Notes: generated by a model from the letters alone, not told the origin. A DNA stretch of 64,000 nt from Coffea arabica (GCF_036785885.1 NC_092312.1:13968001-14032000); one strand, 5' to 3'; shown: positions 45,659 through 57,836, numbered from the stretch's first letter. Translations and numbers: made by a program.

Positions 45659-48163
45659 AGACAACCAACTGATCTGTGGGATTTCATGGAGAGAAAAACT
45701 TGAAGTTTCGGAAGTTATTACAGTAGTTTATAGCAGAATGAAATGGTAGGATATATTTTATGAGCAATGTAAATATTTAAACATGTTTGCTGATGGGTAC
45801 ATTAACTTGAATTAGGGGATTATTGATCAGACGGTGAATTGATGTTTGGTTGTAGCATGTAGTTTAACTTATGATACATATGAAACCGAGTTTCCAAGGT
45901 TTATAACATATTAGTAATATATATGGGTGCTGATATTTTGACCTTTTGGTTGATGTTGAATTCTTTTCTTCTTCTTCTTCTTCCTTTTTTCCATGGTGCC
46001 AGTGATGATGTTGTATTGTAGGTTGGTCATACGTTAGTGTTCGAGTTTTAAGATTAACTTGTCCGTGCCGCTGTTCTTCTCTCTCTTCCTTGGCTGAACA
46101 GGGGCGGGTGAAGGGCATATGCTTTCTGGCGCCTTGAAGTTGTCAAATACGGTATTTGTGCATGACCCTTTGATTCATGACTCTCTGCCGAACCGCAAGA
46201 TGTAATTTGATGTCAATGATTTCGGTTAGCAGTGCGCAGCCTTACCTGGATTTGTGATGTTACAACTCTGGATTCGTTTTTATCATTTTCCCCCCTTCGT
46301 ATTATGCTCGAATTCATGATGATATCAGTAATTACTGTACTGCAATTAATCATTTGTGATGGTTGGGTAGATACATGCATTTTCGAGTTTTACCTTTCTG
46401 GCAATACAGGAATCATGCGGATTATGTTCTTGGAATAATCGGTGTTCGGCCGTACTCTCTGGAATCTGTTCTATTTACAAGCATGATGATCTACTTTACA
46501 GGTAGCTGCTATCAGGGTTAGATGGTCAGGATCAGTGCAGTAGTTGCATCGCTAACACATTTTCGGACCACTTTTTTTAGCTCATATACGTCAAATTAAA
46601 AAAATGTGCTACAGTATATATATATATATATATTTAAATTATCTCAAATAATCTGAAACTAAGATCTACAACATGTAGGAAGCAGATTATGACTTTCGAT
46701 CCATACGATATTTGTTTGTGTCGAGAGTGATTACTCTTTGCTCAATCGTTTATGGTATCAAAATAATGACCCAAGTGACAAAGGGATGATGATATAAGTT
46801 AAGATGTGTAATTCAAGGCAGAGTTGGACGGTGCAGACTGCAGAGCAGCAGATTCATGGTCTTAAAGGTAACAATGGCATAAAAGCGATGATATGCTGTT
46901 GATCTGGAATACATATGGCTTTCTTTTGCACTTGGCACTGAAGCAATGTACATATGAGTTATGACCAGAAGCCGTATCATTGGCTTGCGAGTTTTCGTTT
47001 CATGTCTGGCAATATCTATACAACCAATTAGATTTATTTTGGGGTGCTCTTCTGCTAAATTTTCAGGGTTTGAACCTGCTTCCAATCAGTAAATCCTATA
47101 TCTGCATTATGAGTTGTTTTTGTGATTTTTGGCCATGGACATTGATTGAGGGGATACAAGAATCTGGTTTTGGTAAAAACACTAGTATCATGAGTGCTTT
47201 GATGAACAATAGAATGTTCTACTTCCCATTTGATTTTGGTTCCTTCACAGAAATAGAATCTGGTTGGAAGGCCACGTCAGACGAAAAAAAAAAGCTCCTA
47301 TAAGTATAAGGTATGTTTTAAAAAAATATATTATATTCTAACAAAGAAGGAGTTGAACTTCAAAAGCAGAGAGGAGGTTGGAGAATTTGAATTTACGACC
47401 TATAATGTGATTACGTTTTGATCAAACGGCGAAAATTAAGACTTTACCCTGCATCCAAATCTCTCTTCTTTCTCACTCTATTTCTCAAATTTCACCCCTT
47501 CTCTACTAATTTTTTTTTTTTTTTTAAAAAAAAGAGAATGATAGGAACATAAATCCTATTTTGTGTGTTTTTTTTTAATGACAGATGTTAAGTTTTAGCA
47601 TTATTACAAGTTCATCAAATTCGACTCGAAAGCTCTTTAGTCCATGCTCACCTAATTTTTCATACATGCTTACATGTGTCTATGAAAATGTAATTAACAT
47701 TGAGCCTCCCATATCCATTAATAGCATTTTCCTTGGTTTTTCTATTTTTCACGTTTATTGCAACTTCACAAACAAATAATCATTTTTAAATGCCATGAAA
47801 AATAGGAGTTTTTTTTTTTTTTTTTTTTTGCTCTGATTCATATAACCCAAAAATGAAGAAAAATGCCATTTACAAACAAAATGCTTGAAAATGACAATTT
47901 CTCAAAAACAAATACGTATTAGATTTGGACTTCGGATGCAAAAGCCCGTTGCATTTCGGTCCTTGCGACGAAGTAGCATTGGAGTCAAGGGCTACCTACA
48001 CTACGTCGTTTCACCGGATGGCCTGCTATTTCACGGTATAATTAGCTGTCGCCATTTGCCCACTGCCGGCCACCATTCCACCACCGCCGTGGGAGGGAGA
48101 GAGAGCAGCCTCCTCCATTCAGGGACACAATAAAAGAAAGAAGATTTCTTTGGGCGTCGCAAT
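45659..48163. other. 3' flank of copy D and upstream of the RFL-type PPR gene
   Basis: Array 3' sequence is recognisable to about 47300. A (TA)n stretch lies at 46615-46633, and several long T-runs at 47509-47524 and 47811-47830. A frame of 82 codons at 47885-48133 has no recognisable domain and probably belongs to the promoter or 5' UTR of the PPR gene. Confidence 0.45.
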
Positions 48164-50077
48164 ATGAAGAAGCCTATGATGGTGAAGATCAATAGAAGAG
48201 CTTCTGCTGTTGTTTCCATTGCTCACTTTCAGAAAGCACGAGCTCCACCAGGTATCTCAGCTTCTGCTCGAACTTTTCTCCCTCCAAACCCCAACCCTAA
48301 CCCTAAATTGAAGTCCCAATTTCGATCGCATTCTGCTGCTTCTGTTACAACAATTGCTGGCAGTAACCATCAGCCTTCTAGGAGTTCCGATATCGGCCAT
48401 GAATCTTTCAAGAAGAAAATTGATGATATTAATGAGCTGGAAAATGCTCTGAGCTTGTACAATGAGATGGTCCAGATGAGGCCTCTGCCTAAACTTATTC
48501 ACTTCAATCAACTGCTGAACCGTATTGGTAAGATGAAGCATTATTCCTCTGCTGTTTCTGTTTTCAAAGATATGTGTGCTTCGGGCAACATTCTGGTTAC
48601 CGAGTATGCCATAGGTATCACCAGTAACTGTTACTGCCTCTTGGGTCGTGTAGATTTTGGCTTTTCTCTGTTAGGCTCCTGCTTCAAGCGTGGTTTGGTG
48701 CCCAGTGTAGCACTTTATGGCACTCTACTCAAGGGCCTCTTTAAACAAAATAGGATTTCCCAGGCCCAAGAATTGTTCAAGAAAATAATAGACGAAAAAC
48801 TTTGCGAAACCGATGTGGTCATGTTTGGAACAGTAATTGATGGGCTTTGTAAGGTGGGGAACACTAGCACTGCCATTAAATTTCTCAGGGTAATGGGAAA
48901 TGGCCGAGATGTTAATGTTCAACCCAACAATGTGATCTACACCACTATTATCGATAGCCTTTGCAAAGAAAAAAAGGTGGATGATGCTCTTGCCCTTTTA
49001 CATGAGATGATTGAAAAGGGTGTTGCCCCCTGTATTGTCACCTACAATTGTTTGTTTCATGGCCTCTGTAATTTGGGAAGAATTAAAGATGTCACAAATC
49101 TTGTGAATCAGATGGCTGATTTTTGTATTGCTCCTGATGTTTTTACTTATAATACTTTGATTGCTGCATTCTCTACAGAAGGTTCTATGCAAGATGTAGA
49201 AGATATATTGCAGATCATGATTCAGAAAGGTGAAAATCCTGATATTGTTACATACAATGCAATGATGGATGGATACTGTTTGCATGGTCAAATGGATAAA
49301 GCAAGAAATGTTTTTGAGACCATGCTTAGTAGGGGTATTGGTCCTAATATTCTGAGCTACAGTATACTAATGAATGGGTATTTCAAAAAGAATGAAAACG
49401 ATGAGGCTATGCATCTCCTCAGAGAAATTCCACAAAGAGGTTTGAGGCCTAATGTCAGTATCTATAATGTTGTCTTGCAGGGTTTATTTAGGATGGGAAG
49501 GTATGGTTCTGCAAGGAAAGTATTCATTGAGATGCAAGCTGCTGATGTAAATCCTGATTTTCACACGTACTGTATAATGCTGGATGGCTTATGCAAGGGT
49601 GGAAACATGGACGAAGCACTGCAATTCTTGCATGACATGGAAGTTGATGGATCTGCACTTCATGTGTGTATGTACAACATCATTCTTCAAGGATTGGGCA
49701 AAAGTGGGAGCCTTGACTGTGCTCGGGATCTTTTCAATATTCTTCCTCTGAAAGGGATCGAACCTAATATTGTAACATATAATACAATGATAACTACTCT
49801 TTGTCTAAAAGGTAGGCTAGAGGAAGCTAAAGAGATTTTTGTGAAAATGGAAGAGAATGGTTGTTCAGCTAATGGAATAACATTCAGTTTTATTGCTCAA
49901 GGACTTCTTAGGAGAGGTGATTATGAAGATGCACTGAGATTTCTTGAAGAAATGGATACGAGGGGATTTTCAATGGATCCATATACTTTGTCAATTATAA
50001 TAGGTTTGCTACAAGTGAAAGAAAAAGATCCTTATCTTTTGAAGATAATTCAGAAGTTTGGACCTGATGGGCTGTAG
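48164..50077 (+). CDS. P-class PPR protein, restorer-of-fertility-like (RFL)
   Basis: A single exon of 637 codons. The first 60 residues are rich in Arg, Ser, Ala and Pro with almost no acidic residues, which fits mitochondrial import. About 14 PPR motifs of the 35-residue P type follow (for example VTYNTMITTLCLKGRLEEAK, VIYTTIIDSLCKEKKVDDAL). No E or DYW domain is present. The N-terminal motif order (FNQLLNRIGKMKHYSSAVSV, then YCLLGRVDFGFSLLG) is typical of the RFL clade. RFL proteins bind mitochondrial transcripts and can suppress cytoplasmic male sterility; a restorer role here is inference. The ATG at 48164 is the first in frame. Confidence 0.87.
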   Translation: MKKPMMVKINRRASAVVSIAHFQKARAPPGISASARTFLPPNPNPNPKLKSQFRSHSAASVTTIAGSNHQPSRSSDIGHESFKKKIDDINELENALSLYNEMVQMRPLPKLIHFNQLLNRIGKMKHYSSAVSVFKDMCASGNILVTEYAIGITSNCYCLLGRVDFGFSLLGSCFKRGLVPSVALYGTLLKGLFKQNRISQAQELFKKIIDEKLCETDVVMFGTVIDGLCKVGNTSTAIKFLRVMGNGRDVNVQPNNVIYTTIIDSLCKEKKVDDALALLHEMIEKGVAPCIVTYNCLFHGLCNLGRIKDVTNLVNQMADFCIAPDVFTYNTLIAAFSTEGSMQDVEDILQIMIQKGENPDIVTYNAMMDGYCLHGQMDKARNVFETMLSRGIGPNILSYSILMNGYFKKNENDEAMHLLREIPQRGLRPNVSIYNVVLQGLFRMGRYGSARKVFIEMQAADVNPDFHTYCIMLDGLCKGGNMDEALQFLHDMEVDGSALHVCMYNIILQGLGKSGSLDCARDLFNILPLKGIEPNIVTYNTMITTLCLKGRLEEAKEIFVKMEENGCSANGITFSFIAQGLLRRGDYEDALRFLEEMDTRGFSMDPYTLSIIIGLLQVKEKDPYLLKIIQKFGPDGL

Positions 50078-50079
50078 TT

Positions 50080-50800
50080 GAAGTCATAGAGTCCTCGGTG
50101 AAGTTCTCTTCTGGGTAGGGGCACAGGAGAGTAATACCAGATCCTTCCCCAACTAGGCGGTGTAGCCACGAAATCAAACCCGTCTTCATTGTCAGGTCCA
50201 CGGTTGAGAACTTGATCTGCAACTTCTTTGCATACTCAAAGGCATTGTTATAAGCAGCCGGTGACCACAGATACTCTGCAGGACATCCAAAATTGTCGCC
50301 GGCACTGGCAGGGGCTGAAGGAGACAAATAAATCTGCTTCAGCAAGCCGCTCAATGACTTAGCCGAGCTATGAAATTGCAAGAGCGTAATTTCGGATAAG
50401 CCATCACAGCAACGCCACTGGCCAACTGATTAGCGGCCACTGGTGTGGATTCAGCATCCATTTGTGTTTGGCATTGCAGGCGGATGATGATCTGCTTCTG
50501 CTGTTGAAGGACTTGGGGAAGTACGTACAGGGCTGCGGTACGAAATGCTGCAAAATCAAGCTCGACGATGGTTGGAACCCCTGTGGTGTTTTGACTATCA
50601 TAAAATATGCTAGGATGACCCTCCCAACTTCAGCGGCAGATACGAATCCGCAGACGTCATATGACAATGGCTGGTTAGCCATCCCCTCCGGTGAAATCAA
50701 AGGGTCGTCATGGAAAGGATGGCTCCGCCGGACGTTAGTTCTCAGAGCTCCAAATGCTTGGAGGGAGCAGACGTATTTATTGGCTATACGGCCCAAATTT
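50080..50800 (-). pseudogene. Unrecognised coding-like remnant, antisense to the PPR 3' flank
   Basis: This stretch is GC-richer than the surrounding intergenic DNA. On the minus strand it shows protein-like segments in more than one frame: SHPFHDDPLISPEGMANQPL, TPVAANQLASGVAVMAYPKL and AEYLWSPAAYNNAFEYAKKL. None opens with a convincing start and ends intact. It starts right after the stop codon of the PPR gene. I do not recognise the parent protein. A decayed retrocopy of a host gene is the simplest reading. Confidence 0.45.
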
Positions 50801-50821
50801 TTTTCCCTCTTTTGTTGTTGA

Positions 50822-52120
50822 AAGTCATCTTTGTATATATTTTCAGTGATTAATTAACAGGAGTAATTACATAACCTGACAACTGCCAGAGAATCATCAG
50901 AGATTAATTAAAATCTCCAAAAAGACTTGCTCAAAAGCTGGATGTCATCAACTACAACTACAACTACAACATCTAAGTGAGATGTACCCGTATGTCCAGA
51001 ATAGCAATTATGGATTAGAGTTGACGCCAACTGTTCCTCTACTGCCTTGATCAAAGCTTCTCTAATTACTATACGGCCCAATAACAAGAGGGAGATAAAT
51101 CAACGATCTGTTTTCTGTTCCTTTTGTTTTTTCCACGTGGTTTTGGACTTGGAAGTTTTTTTTTTTTTTTTGAGGACTTGGACTTGGAAGTTGGAAGGCT
51201 GTATTGCTCGAACTTGAAGATGTAGGACTAAAGTTGTATGATTTCTAGATATGATGAAACTTTCACCATTACTAACTTTTGCTTAGAATTTTTGTTTCCA
51301 AAGAAAAAAAAATTTGGTATTATAACAAATAATAGACATCATATTTTAGGATAAAGTAACCATTGTAAGAATTTATTGTGCATGCAAATTTAGACGTATC
51401 CTATACATATATAAAAAGTAGTTTGCTTCTGACTCTTGGGTATTTTTCATCTGTCTTGTGGAGGCGTATTTTAGGGAGTGAAAAAATGACATGGCAGATT
51501 TTGTGCAAAGAGTACAAGCTGTTTGATGTTGTAATAATAGTGTGTTCTCTATATTGCCCTCTTTTGGCTTAGTTTGTGACAGACAGTTGGGAAATGAGCA
51601 TTATTCTCTGTAGGGGTATTTTGGGTAGAGGCAAGTAGGGAGAAATGGTGAAGCCTAACATACAACATGATAATACTTTTGCCAATGTCGGTTGCCTATA
51701 ATGCCCTCTTAAGTGGGCACATAGCTTTTAAATAATGAACTTAATGGCTTAAATCTGACATAACAGTGATAAAGCTTTACGGGAGAGAGCTTTAAAGGAG
51801 GCAACTTGGAAAAATCACTTGTGTAACCGATGAATAGAGTAAGTGTGTTTGAATTGCTGAATTATTCCAAAAAATATTTTATTTATAACATAAACACATT
51901 TTTCAATTCATCCTTTTATATTTTTAACTACTTTTTTATCTTACATACATCATATCATAAAAAATGCTACAGTAACTATTTCAAATAATACTCTATCCAA
52001 ACACACTTACTGTGTAACGCAACAAGTGAATCATTATTTGCTGTCAATACAAATATTATTGCAATATTTTTGAGCTACCATAGCCGATGAATAGTGTCAC
52101 CGGAGCAAGTGAAGCATTTA
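50822..52120. other. Intergenic region with a small TIR element
   Basis: No gene is seen. 51838-52011 is bounded by the inverted 14-mers AGTAAGTGTGTTTG and CAAACACACTTACT. The rest is AT-rich. Confidence 0.45.
51838..52011. mobile_element. Small MITE-like element with 14-bp TIRs
   Basis: 174 bp between AGTAAGTGTGTTTG (51838-51851) and its exact complement CAAACACACTTACT (51998-52011). The interior is AT-rich and contains a TGCTACAGTAA motif also found in the element at 55241-55433. No clear target duplication, so the superfamily is open. Confidence 0.65.
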
Positions 52121-52495
52121 GGCTTAGTTTGGGAGTTTAGGATAGAAAAGAAAAGAAGGGAAAGCTTAAGTTATGAAAGAAGAGAAGAGAAGGGAAGAGA
52201 TTGTTATGTTGTTTGGGAGTTTTGAGAATTAGTGGAATGATTTTGGACATAGAAGTCATTAAATATTTGTTCAAAACCTTTTTAAGGACAAAATAGGCAT
52301 TTTAAAAAAAATATCAAGCTTTCTCCAAACTTTCTTTCCATTTCTTTCCAATTTGGGAGGAAGCAATTTTTTAACTATTCATCTTTCCATTTCTTTTCTT
52401 TTCTTTCCAACTTAAAACTAACAAATGAAGCAAAAGTAAACTTTCTCTTCTTTCCCTTTCTTTTCTATCCAAATCTTTCACTCCCAAACGAACCC
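52121..52495. mobile_element. Tourist-like MITE (PIF/Harbinger type), copy 1
   Basis: 375 bp. The termini GGCTTAGTTTGGGAGT and ACTCCCAAACGAACCC are inverted, and purine-rich left and pyrimidine-rich right arms follow (GATAGAAAAGAAAAG versus CTTTCTTTTCTATCC). It is flanked by TTA at 52118-52120 and 52496-52498. A second family member lies at 62901-63240. Confidence 0.85.
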
Positions 52496-52768
52496 TTAGT
52501 GCGGTACTTTTGAGCTACCGCCCAGTAATGGAAATTCTATACATATTAAAGAATCTTGGCTCACATATTTGTGGTTAGAAAGGTATAATAGTCACTTCAT
52601 GCTGCAATTTTACCATTTTTTATGTGTAGGAAGTAGATTAGATACATGTTAATATGCGTGGGGAATTTTTTAATATTTGCTAACTATATATTTGTGAATT
52701 GTCAATTTTACTTTTTTAGTCGGCTGAGCAGTGAGGAAAAGTGGTTTGCATATAGGGATTTCTGGTGA

Positions 52769-52934
52769 GCCCCCCGGGGCTAGATCACGCGGTCTGTGGC
52801 TGCTTCCGACACTCGCAGGTCGTGGGCTCGAACCTCACTTAACGCCTGGGTGCGGTTGGGGTGGCGCAGTACTCCAGGCGCAGGGGATTAGTCGGGCCGC
52901 CTTCGAGTTTTGACCCGAACACCCCTGTGTTGAC

Positions 52935-53018
<84 letters not shown>
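52769..53018 (+). mobile_element. tRNA-derived SINE with A-run and long (TA)n tail
   Basis: The body (52769-52934) is GC-rich, unlike its surroundings. It has RNA polymerase III promoter boxes: box A TAGATCACGCGG (52781-52792) and box B GGGCTCGAACC (52824-52834). It ends in about 15 A and then (TA)n from about 52949 to 53018. A 19-bp direct repeat, ATATAGGGATTTCTGGTGA, flanks it at 52750-52768 and 53019-53037. This is a nearly perfect SINE insertion with its target duplication, so it is young. Confidence 0.93.
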
Positions 53019-53026
<8 letters not shown>

Positions 53027-53309
53027 ATTTCTGGTGAAGGTAAGCTCTGAATTTTCGCTCCACAAATGGTGCATGCCAATTGTATATTGTTAACTTTATG
53101 TATAGGATTCTTTACCCAATGACGTGACTATTTGTGTAAATATCTCTGCTTATTGTGCTTTATTAATTTAAATGCTTTGTTTAGCCTACTTGACAAAGGT
53201 GTTGCTTTCAGCATTTAATTTATTATCATTGTTTTGCGGTTGCTCTTATTTATTGGAATTGAGTTGTTGTTGGTTAAATATGATGTAAACTTTTGGGCAT
53301 CCCTATACT

Positions 53310-54854
53310 CAGCCACGGATTTAAGGGGGGGCTGGTGGGGGCTTAAGCCCCCCCCAAGCCGCCGGAAAACCCCCTAGTCTCTTTTACGAGCTGCTAAAAA
53401 GAAGACATGGTTCTCAATCAATTACTAGTATTAATTGATAGTATCAAGCAAATTTCTTGCAATGGGTTGGGCTGCATTGGGGTAGGTGGTCGAGGATGGC
53501 GCTGGTTTAAATTCGTTGACGGATCACTATGGAATCCTATACATGATAAATGCATATCGATTCCTGCGGATAGAGACGTTCCAGCATCGCATGGTTTCGA
53601 ATTTGATCCATCACTAATCAGTATATATATAGTCATAAGAATTGTCCCCAGAGCCTGAGATACCTCATAGTAGTTTAGTGTTTTATTATATAATCTCAAG
53701 CAACAGTTTAAAAACTTATATATAGCTCTCATATGATTTGACCTATAATGTCATAGTTAGTTTTTTCTCCTTCTGATGGTCAATATTAAAATGTTAAAAT
53801 GAAATTAATAACTTGATCAATTCACTCTTTCAATGTTTTTCTCTTTTCCTTTTCTTTCTCTTTTTGGCCTGATGAAGCTGAACTATGACCTATTAAATCT
53901 TAATTTTCTTCAAATGTTAAAACAAAAAAGATAGAAAGAAACCAGTCCTTGAAGCAGACTTCTTTCCAATTAAATAACGTGATACGGGGCACAAAGGAAG
54001 TAAAGGGACCTGAGTCTGCCACAGTGCCACTGATTTGCAACTCTTTTCACCAATTTTGGGAGACCATTGAAATCAGGTTTTAAACAATTACTTATTATTA
54101 TTATTATTTTAAATTTGTTTGCAAATATATTTCTAGAGCATGAGATTATTACTGTTTTAGAGAAATTTGAAAATTGATTAGTTAATGTAATAACTAATAA
54201 ATGGGTTATTTGATATTTGATAAATAATTTAACTTGTGAAATGGTGATTTTATAGATTTATAATTTATTTTTTATTTTCCATGATTAGTTTCTTATTTGG
54301 AGTTAATGTAATGATGAATAGAGGGCCATTTGACATATATTTTAACTTTTAAATTATTCTTATATGGATCCTTTTGTCTAATTAACTTGATTAGGTTCAT
54401 ATATTCTGATTAATGATTTGATATAGTAATGATATGTTGTGATTAATGATTTAATAAATAACTTTAACTTGTAAAATAGTTCTTGGATAGATTATTAGAT
54501 TTTATTGTACATTTAATATTTTAATTGGATTACTATCTTATATATTGATTTTAATTTCTTTAGCTATGGAGAGATATTTCAAGAGGAAATCAATGGAAAA
54601 AGAGCCATCTAATAAAGAAGAAGCCAAGGATAATGAAGGTGCAAAAAATGACAATAAAAGAAGTTTTTAAATAAAATTATTATTACATTAATAATTTTGA
54701 GTTTGTCTTTTTATGTTTTTCATGGAATATACATATCAATTGTACTTGTTAGTGAATTTATTTATTTTTTGCTCAAAAAATTAAAAAAAGAGTAGATAAA
54801 AAATTTTAGTATTATTTGTGCCCCCACTAAGATTTTTTTCTGGCTCCGCCCCTG
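53310..54854 (+). mobile_element. hAT transposon, internally deleted (TTF-type/zinc finger group)
   Basis: 1,545 bp. It starts CAGCCACGGA and ends TCCGCCCCTG, whose complement CAGGGGCGGA is a well-known terminus of plant hAT elements. An 8-bp target duplication, CCTATACT, lies at 53302-53309 and 54855-54862, as expected for hAT. Subterminal GC-rich G and C runs (53332-53385) could fold back. The only clear coding piece is the start of a transposase at 54566-54670. Most of the transposase is missing, so it is non-autonomous. A second frame at 53407-53658 (VGGRGWRWFKFVDGSLWNP) is unrecognised. Confidence 0.9.
54566..54670 (+). pseudogene. N-terminal fragment of a hAT (TTF-type) transposase
   Basis: 34 codons, MERYFKRKSMEKEPSNKEE and onward, then a stop. 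The MERxFKRK start is typical of the zinc-finger hAT transposases of plants. Everything that should follow (TTF zinc finger, catalytic domain, dimerisation domain) is absent before the right terminus at 54854, so this is the edge of an internal deletion. Confidence 0.75.
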
Positions 54855-54862
54855 CCTATACT

Positions 54863-57836
54863 TGCCACCGTTGCGATGGCATATGCAAAATTGACCTCAT
54901 TTGCACTGATACTTAGGATGGTTGGATGTACTGATAAATTTATTGCTAGAAAACAAATTCGTAATGAAAGATCAAGGCAGAGATATGGTTCGTCATCCAT
55001 CGAACAAAAAGAAAAAAAATTCGTGAAAAACAACCGCAAGATTATAAGAGACGTAAAGCAGTTGAGAAAATTGTTGGACCTCCATTTCATTTTCAACCCA
55101 TGATGGGGAAATTTGCTGGTGTCCTTATTGTGAGTGTTGGAAAGTTGCTGGTTCTTTTGCTGCAGCTACACTTATTGCAATTTTTCTCATTATAATGAAC
55201 TTATTATTACAAGCTCATTCTTCTGCTTTCATGGCTAAAATCCGTTTGGATTAAACATTTTTTTTTAAAAAAAAAAAAGTTTTTCAAATACAATGCTACA
55301 GTAATACACAATAACTCAAAAAACATCTCATCCATACAATATATCAAATATTTTTATAGTAAAAATTTTTCACGTACACTGCTATAACAAAATTTTTTTA
55401 AAAACACCCTAAAAAACAGTTAATCCAAACGGAGTATAATTTCCTATAATTCCTTTCACACAATCATTCGTCATGATGCATTACAATTTACAACTGATAC
55501 AACTACACTTATAGTCACCAACATCTACAAGTTAATACACCAAAACCAACCCACAACTCAAAACACCTGCACTGTGTGCGGGCATTATAAATTTACCTTT
55601 TCCACATATGTAGCACGCATGCATCTACAAGTACTAGTTTAATAGAGAATAAAAAGTTAATCTAAATTACTTTTGCAAGCTAAATTACTGAAGTTAGCCT
55701 TTGATGCTCTTTCTTGCTTCTCCTTCCCTTTCCTAGTTGATTTCAAGATATAAAGATGAGGATTGAATAATTTGCATGCATAAAACTTCTTTGAATGTTG
55801 AATATAATTGGATAGGTAGCCGATGCATGGGAGGAAAATGTCGGGTCAGCTCAATTATAATCTTATAGGATGATGGTTATCTACCAATAGTGATAGCAAA
55901 TAAATACCACTCCATTCACACTAGTGTTCATGTGCAGTATTAACGTACTTGGTCAAACCTAATTAGTTGAATCCAAATTTCAAAAATGTTTTTCAAATTT
56001 TATAGCACCAATTAACTTGTTCAAAGAAAAAACAATTTGAAAAACGATCTTTAATTTTAAGGGATCTAAGCATGCGTTGTAGCAAAAATCTTTTGTTTGG
56101 AGATCTTCTGTAATATGAAGGCAGGACCTCTGTTTTGTTTTTCCATCATAAATTACTCTAATCCTTCCTGGAAGTCAAATTGCTATCCGCAAATAAACAT
56201 CGATCATATTTTATTCTTGGTAAAATACAGAACTTGCATAAATTGGTACGTCAATTAAACATCTTTGTTATTCAATAAAATATACATCATATTTTATATG
56301 TACAAATTGATACATTGAAAAGGATAAAAAGCAAAATCTTGCATCTTAAGGCAATTCTAGGCACCAAGATGCCCACATATGTACTCTTTCTTTGTCCAGA
56401 TTTCTAGTCATATATACGCCACTATTCCCCGCAATGCCTAAAAGAAAATATTTTACTTCTTCCTGAAGAAGTCATCATTGCATTTCATTGACAATTTTGC
56501 AGAACGTGACTTCAACAATATATTGAAAATATGTGGAACTGAGAACACTTTGACCCCATGTCCTGGGAGGATAATAATAGTTGAAACCAACCTACTTTAG
56601 AAGAATATTAGTTAAGACTAATCATTAGTGCTTAAAATATAGTGAAGACTGATTTCTTCTTCTTAAATAAAGAAGCCAACATTTGACATAAAAGAGCTTG
56701 GAAACTGATACCATGTTGACCTAAGATAAGTGGACCAGTTATGAATTATCATCCACTCTGTCAAAGATAAATACTCTGATAGACATCATCCAATGAGGGC
56801 CAAAAATAAAACAAAATGATATGGAAACCGGAATATATTATATAAGCCATATACACTGTCAGAAATCTCAGCAGAACGTGTCCTCGTACTGCAGCCATAA
56901 CAAAATGGGGTGATGGTATCGAAATTAATGGCATAAGCAGCTTTAGTTTAGCTAGCAGATCATAGAAAATTGATTTGCAAATTTCCTGTTAGGAGTCAGG
57001 ATGAGCAAGATCATATTAGTGAGTCATGATAATGAAAAAGCTAAATCTAACATTATCAGCAGCAGGGGATATGCCTTTTTCTGGGACTTGATTTTCCTTT
57101 CTCTGATGTTATACGCATATGTTTCCTTTGAATTCCTCCTGCAATACTTGTGGAGCAATAGTATAATCTTTTCCCTCATACCCATGTAAAAAACTATCAA
57201 GATTTGCCACAAATAGGTACAAAAAGTGCAGTAAAGCTCTTCCTGTGTGAAAGAAGTGGACTATAATAGTAAGTAGAACAGAAGAAATGGATGAAAGCAT
57301 ATCAGCGAAAGCAAAGTTACACCTTTGATGGTTTCCCTGACATCAAGCAGAGAATATAAGCTATACAAAAAGAGCATCCTTGTTAACCAATTGAAACAAT
57401 TGTTCAAGGGGTTTCCATGTCCATAGTTTTACACAATCAGATGCATTTAGGATGTATATTACTCCACAAAAGCACTTCATAAGCATAACATTTCTGTAAA
57501 AACAATGCTGAAAAGACATGACCATGAGGCTGATATTATGGAAAATTTTCAAAAGGCAAAACCTCACACTTCAAGAGAACAGCCATTAAGAAATAAAGAA
57601 TCGTGCACTTTTGTCTTTTGATCATTATCTCACACCCCAAAATCAACCATGGCTCAATAGAAAGCACAAAACTAGAGCTTTCTGCTGCGATAAAAGTTGT
57701 AAAGGGAATCGCCATACACAAAATTAGATCTTTCTCCCTCTGTGAATGTAACTATATGGTAAATTAAACAAATCCCACCTCCCATAATTAGCAAACTTTT
57801 CCCTAATCTAAAATGAACCATTTAAACTGCTTACTC
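54863..57836. other. Intergenic region 3' of the RLP51-like gene
   Basis: A frame of 75 codons at 54876-55103 (Lys/Arg-rich, no recognised domain) follows the hAT target duplication and is not called a gene. A MITE-like element lies at 55241-55433. From about 57000 the sequence probably includes the 3' UTR of the minus-strand RLP gene. No MYB98-like exon was seen. Confidence 0.4.
55241..55433. mobile_element. MITE-like element with perfect 14-bp TIRs
   Basis: 193 bp between TCCGTTTGGATTAA (55241-55254) and TTAATCCAAACGGA (55420-55433). The interior is AT-rich with TGCTACAGTAATAC. No clear target duplication; it looks related in layout to 51838-52011. Confidence 0.7.

Noticed and set aside
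52835-53079. Three overlapping minus-strand frames with Tyr-Ile repeats
   Set aside because: They come from the (TA)n tail of the SINE.
54876-55103. 75-codon Lys/Arg-rich frame after the hAT element
   Set aside because: No recognised domain and no convincing promoter or splice context; kept only as a note.
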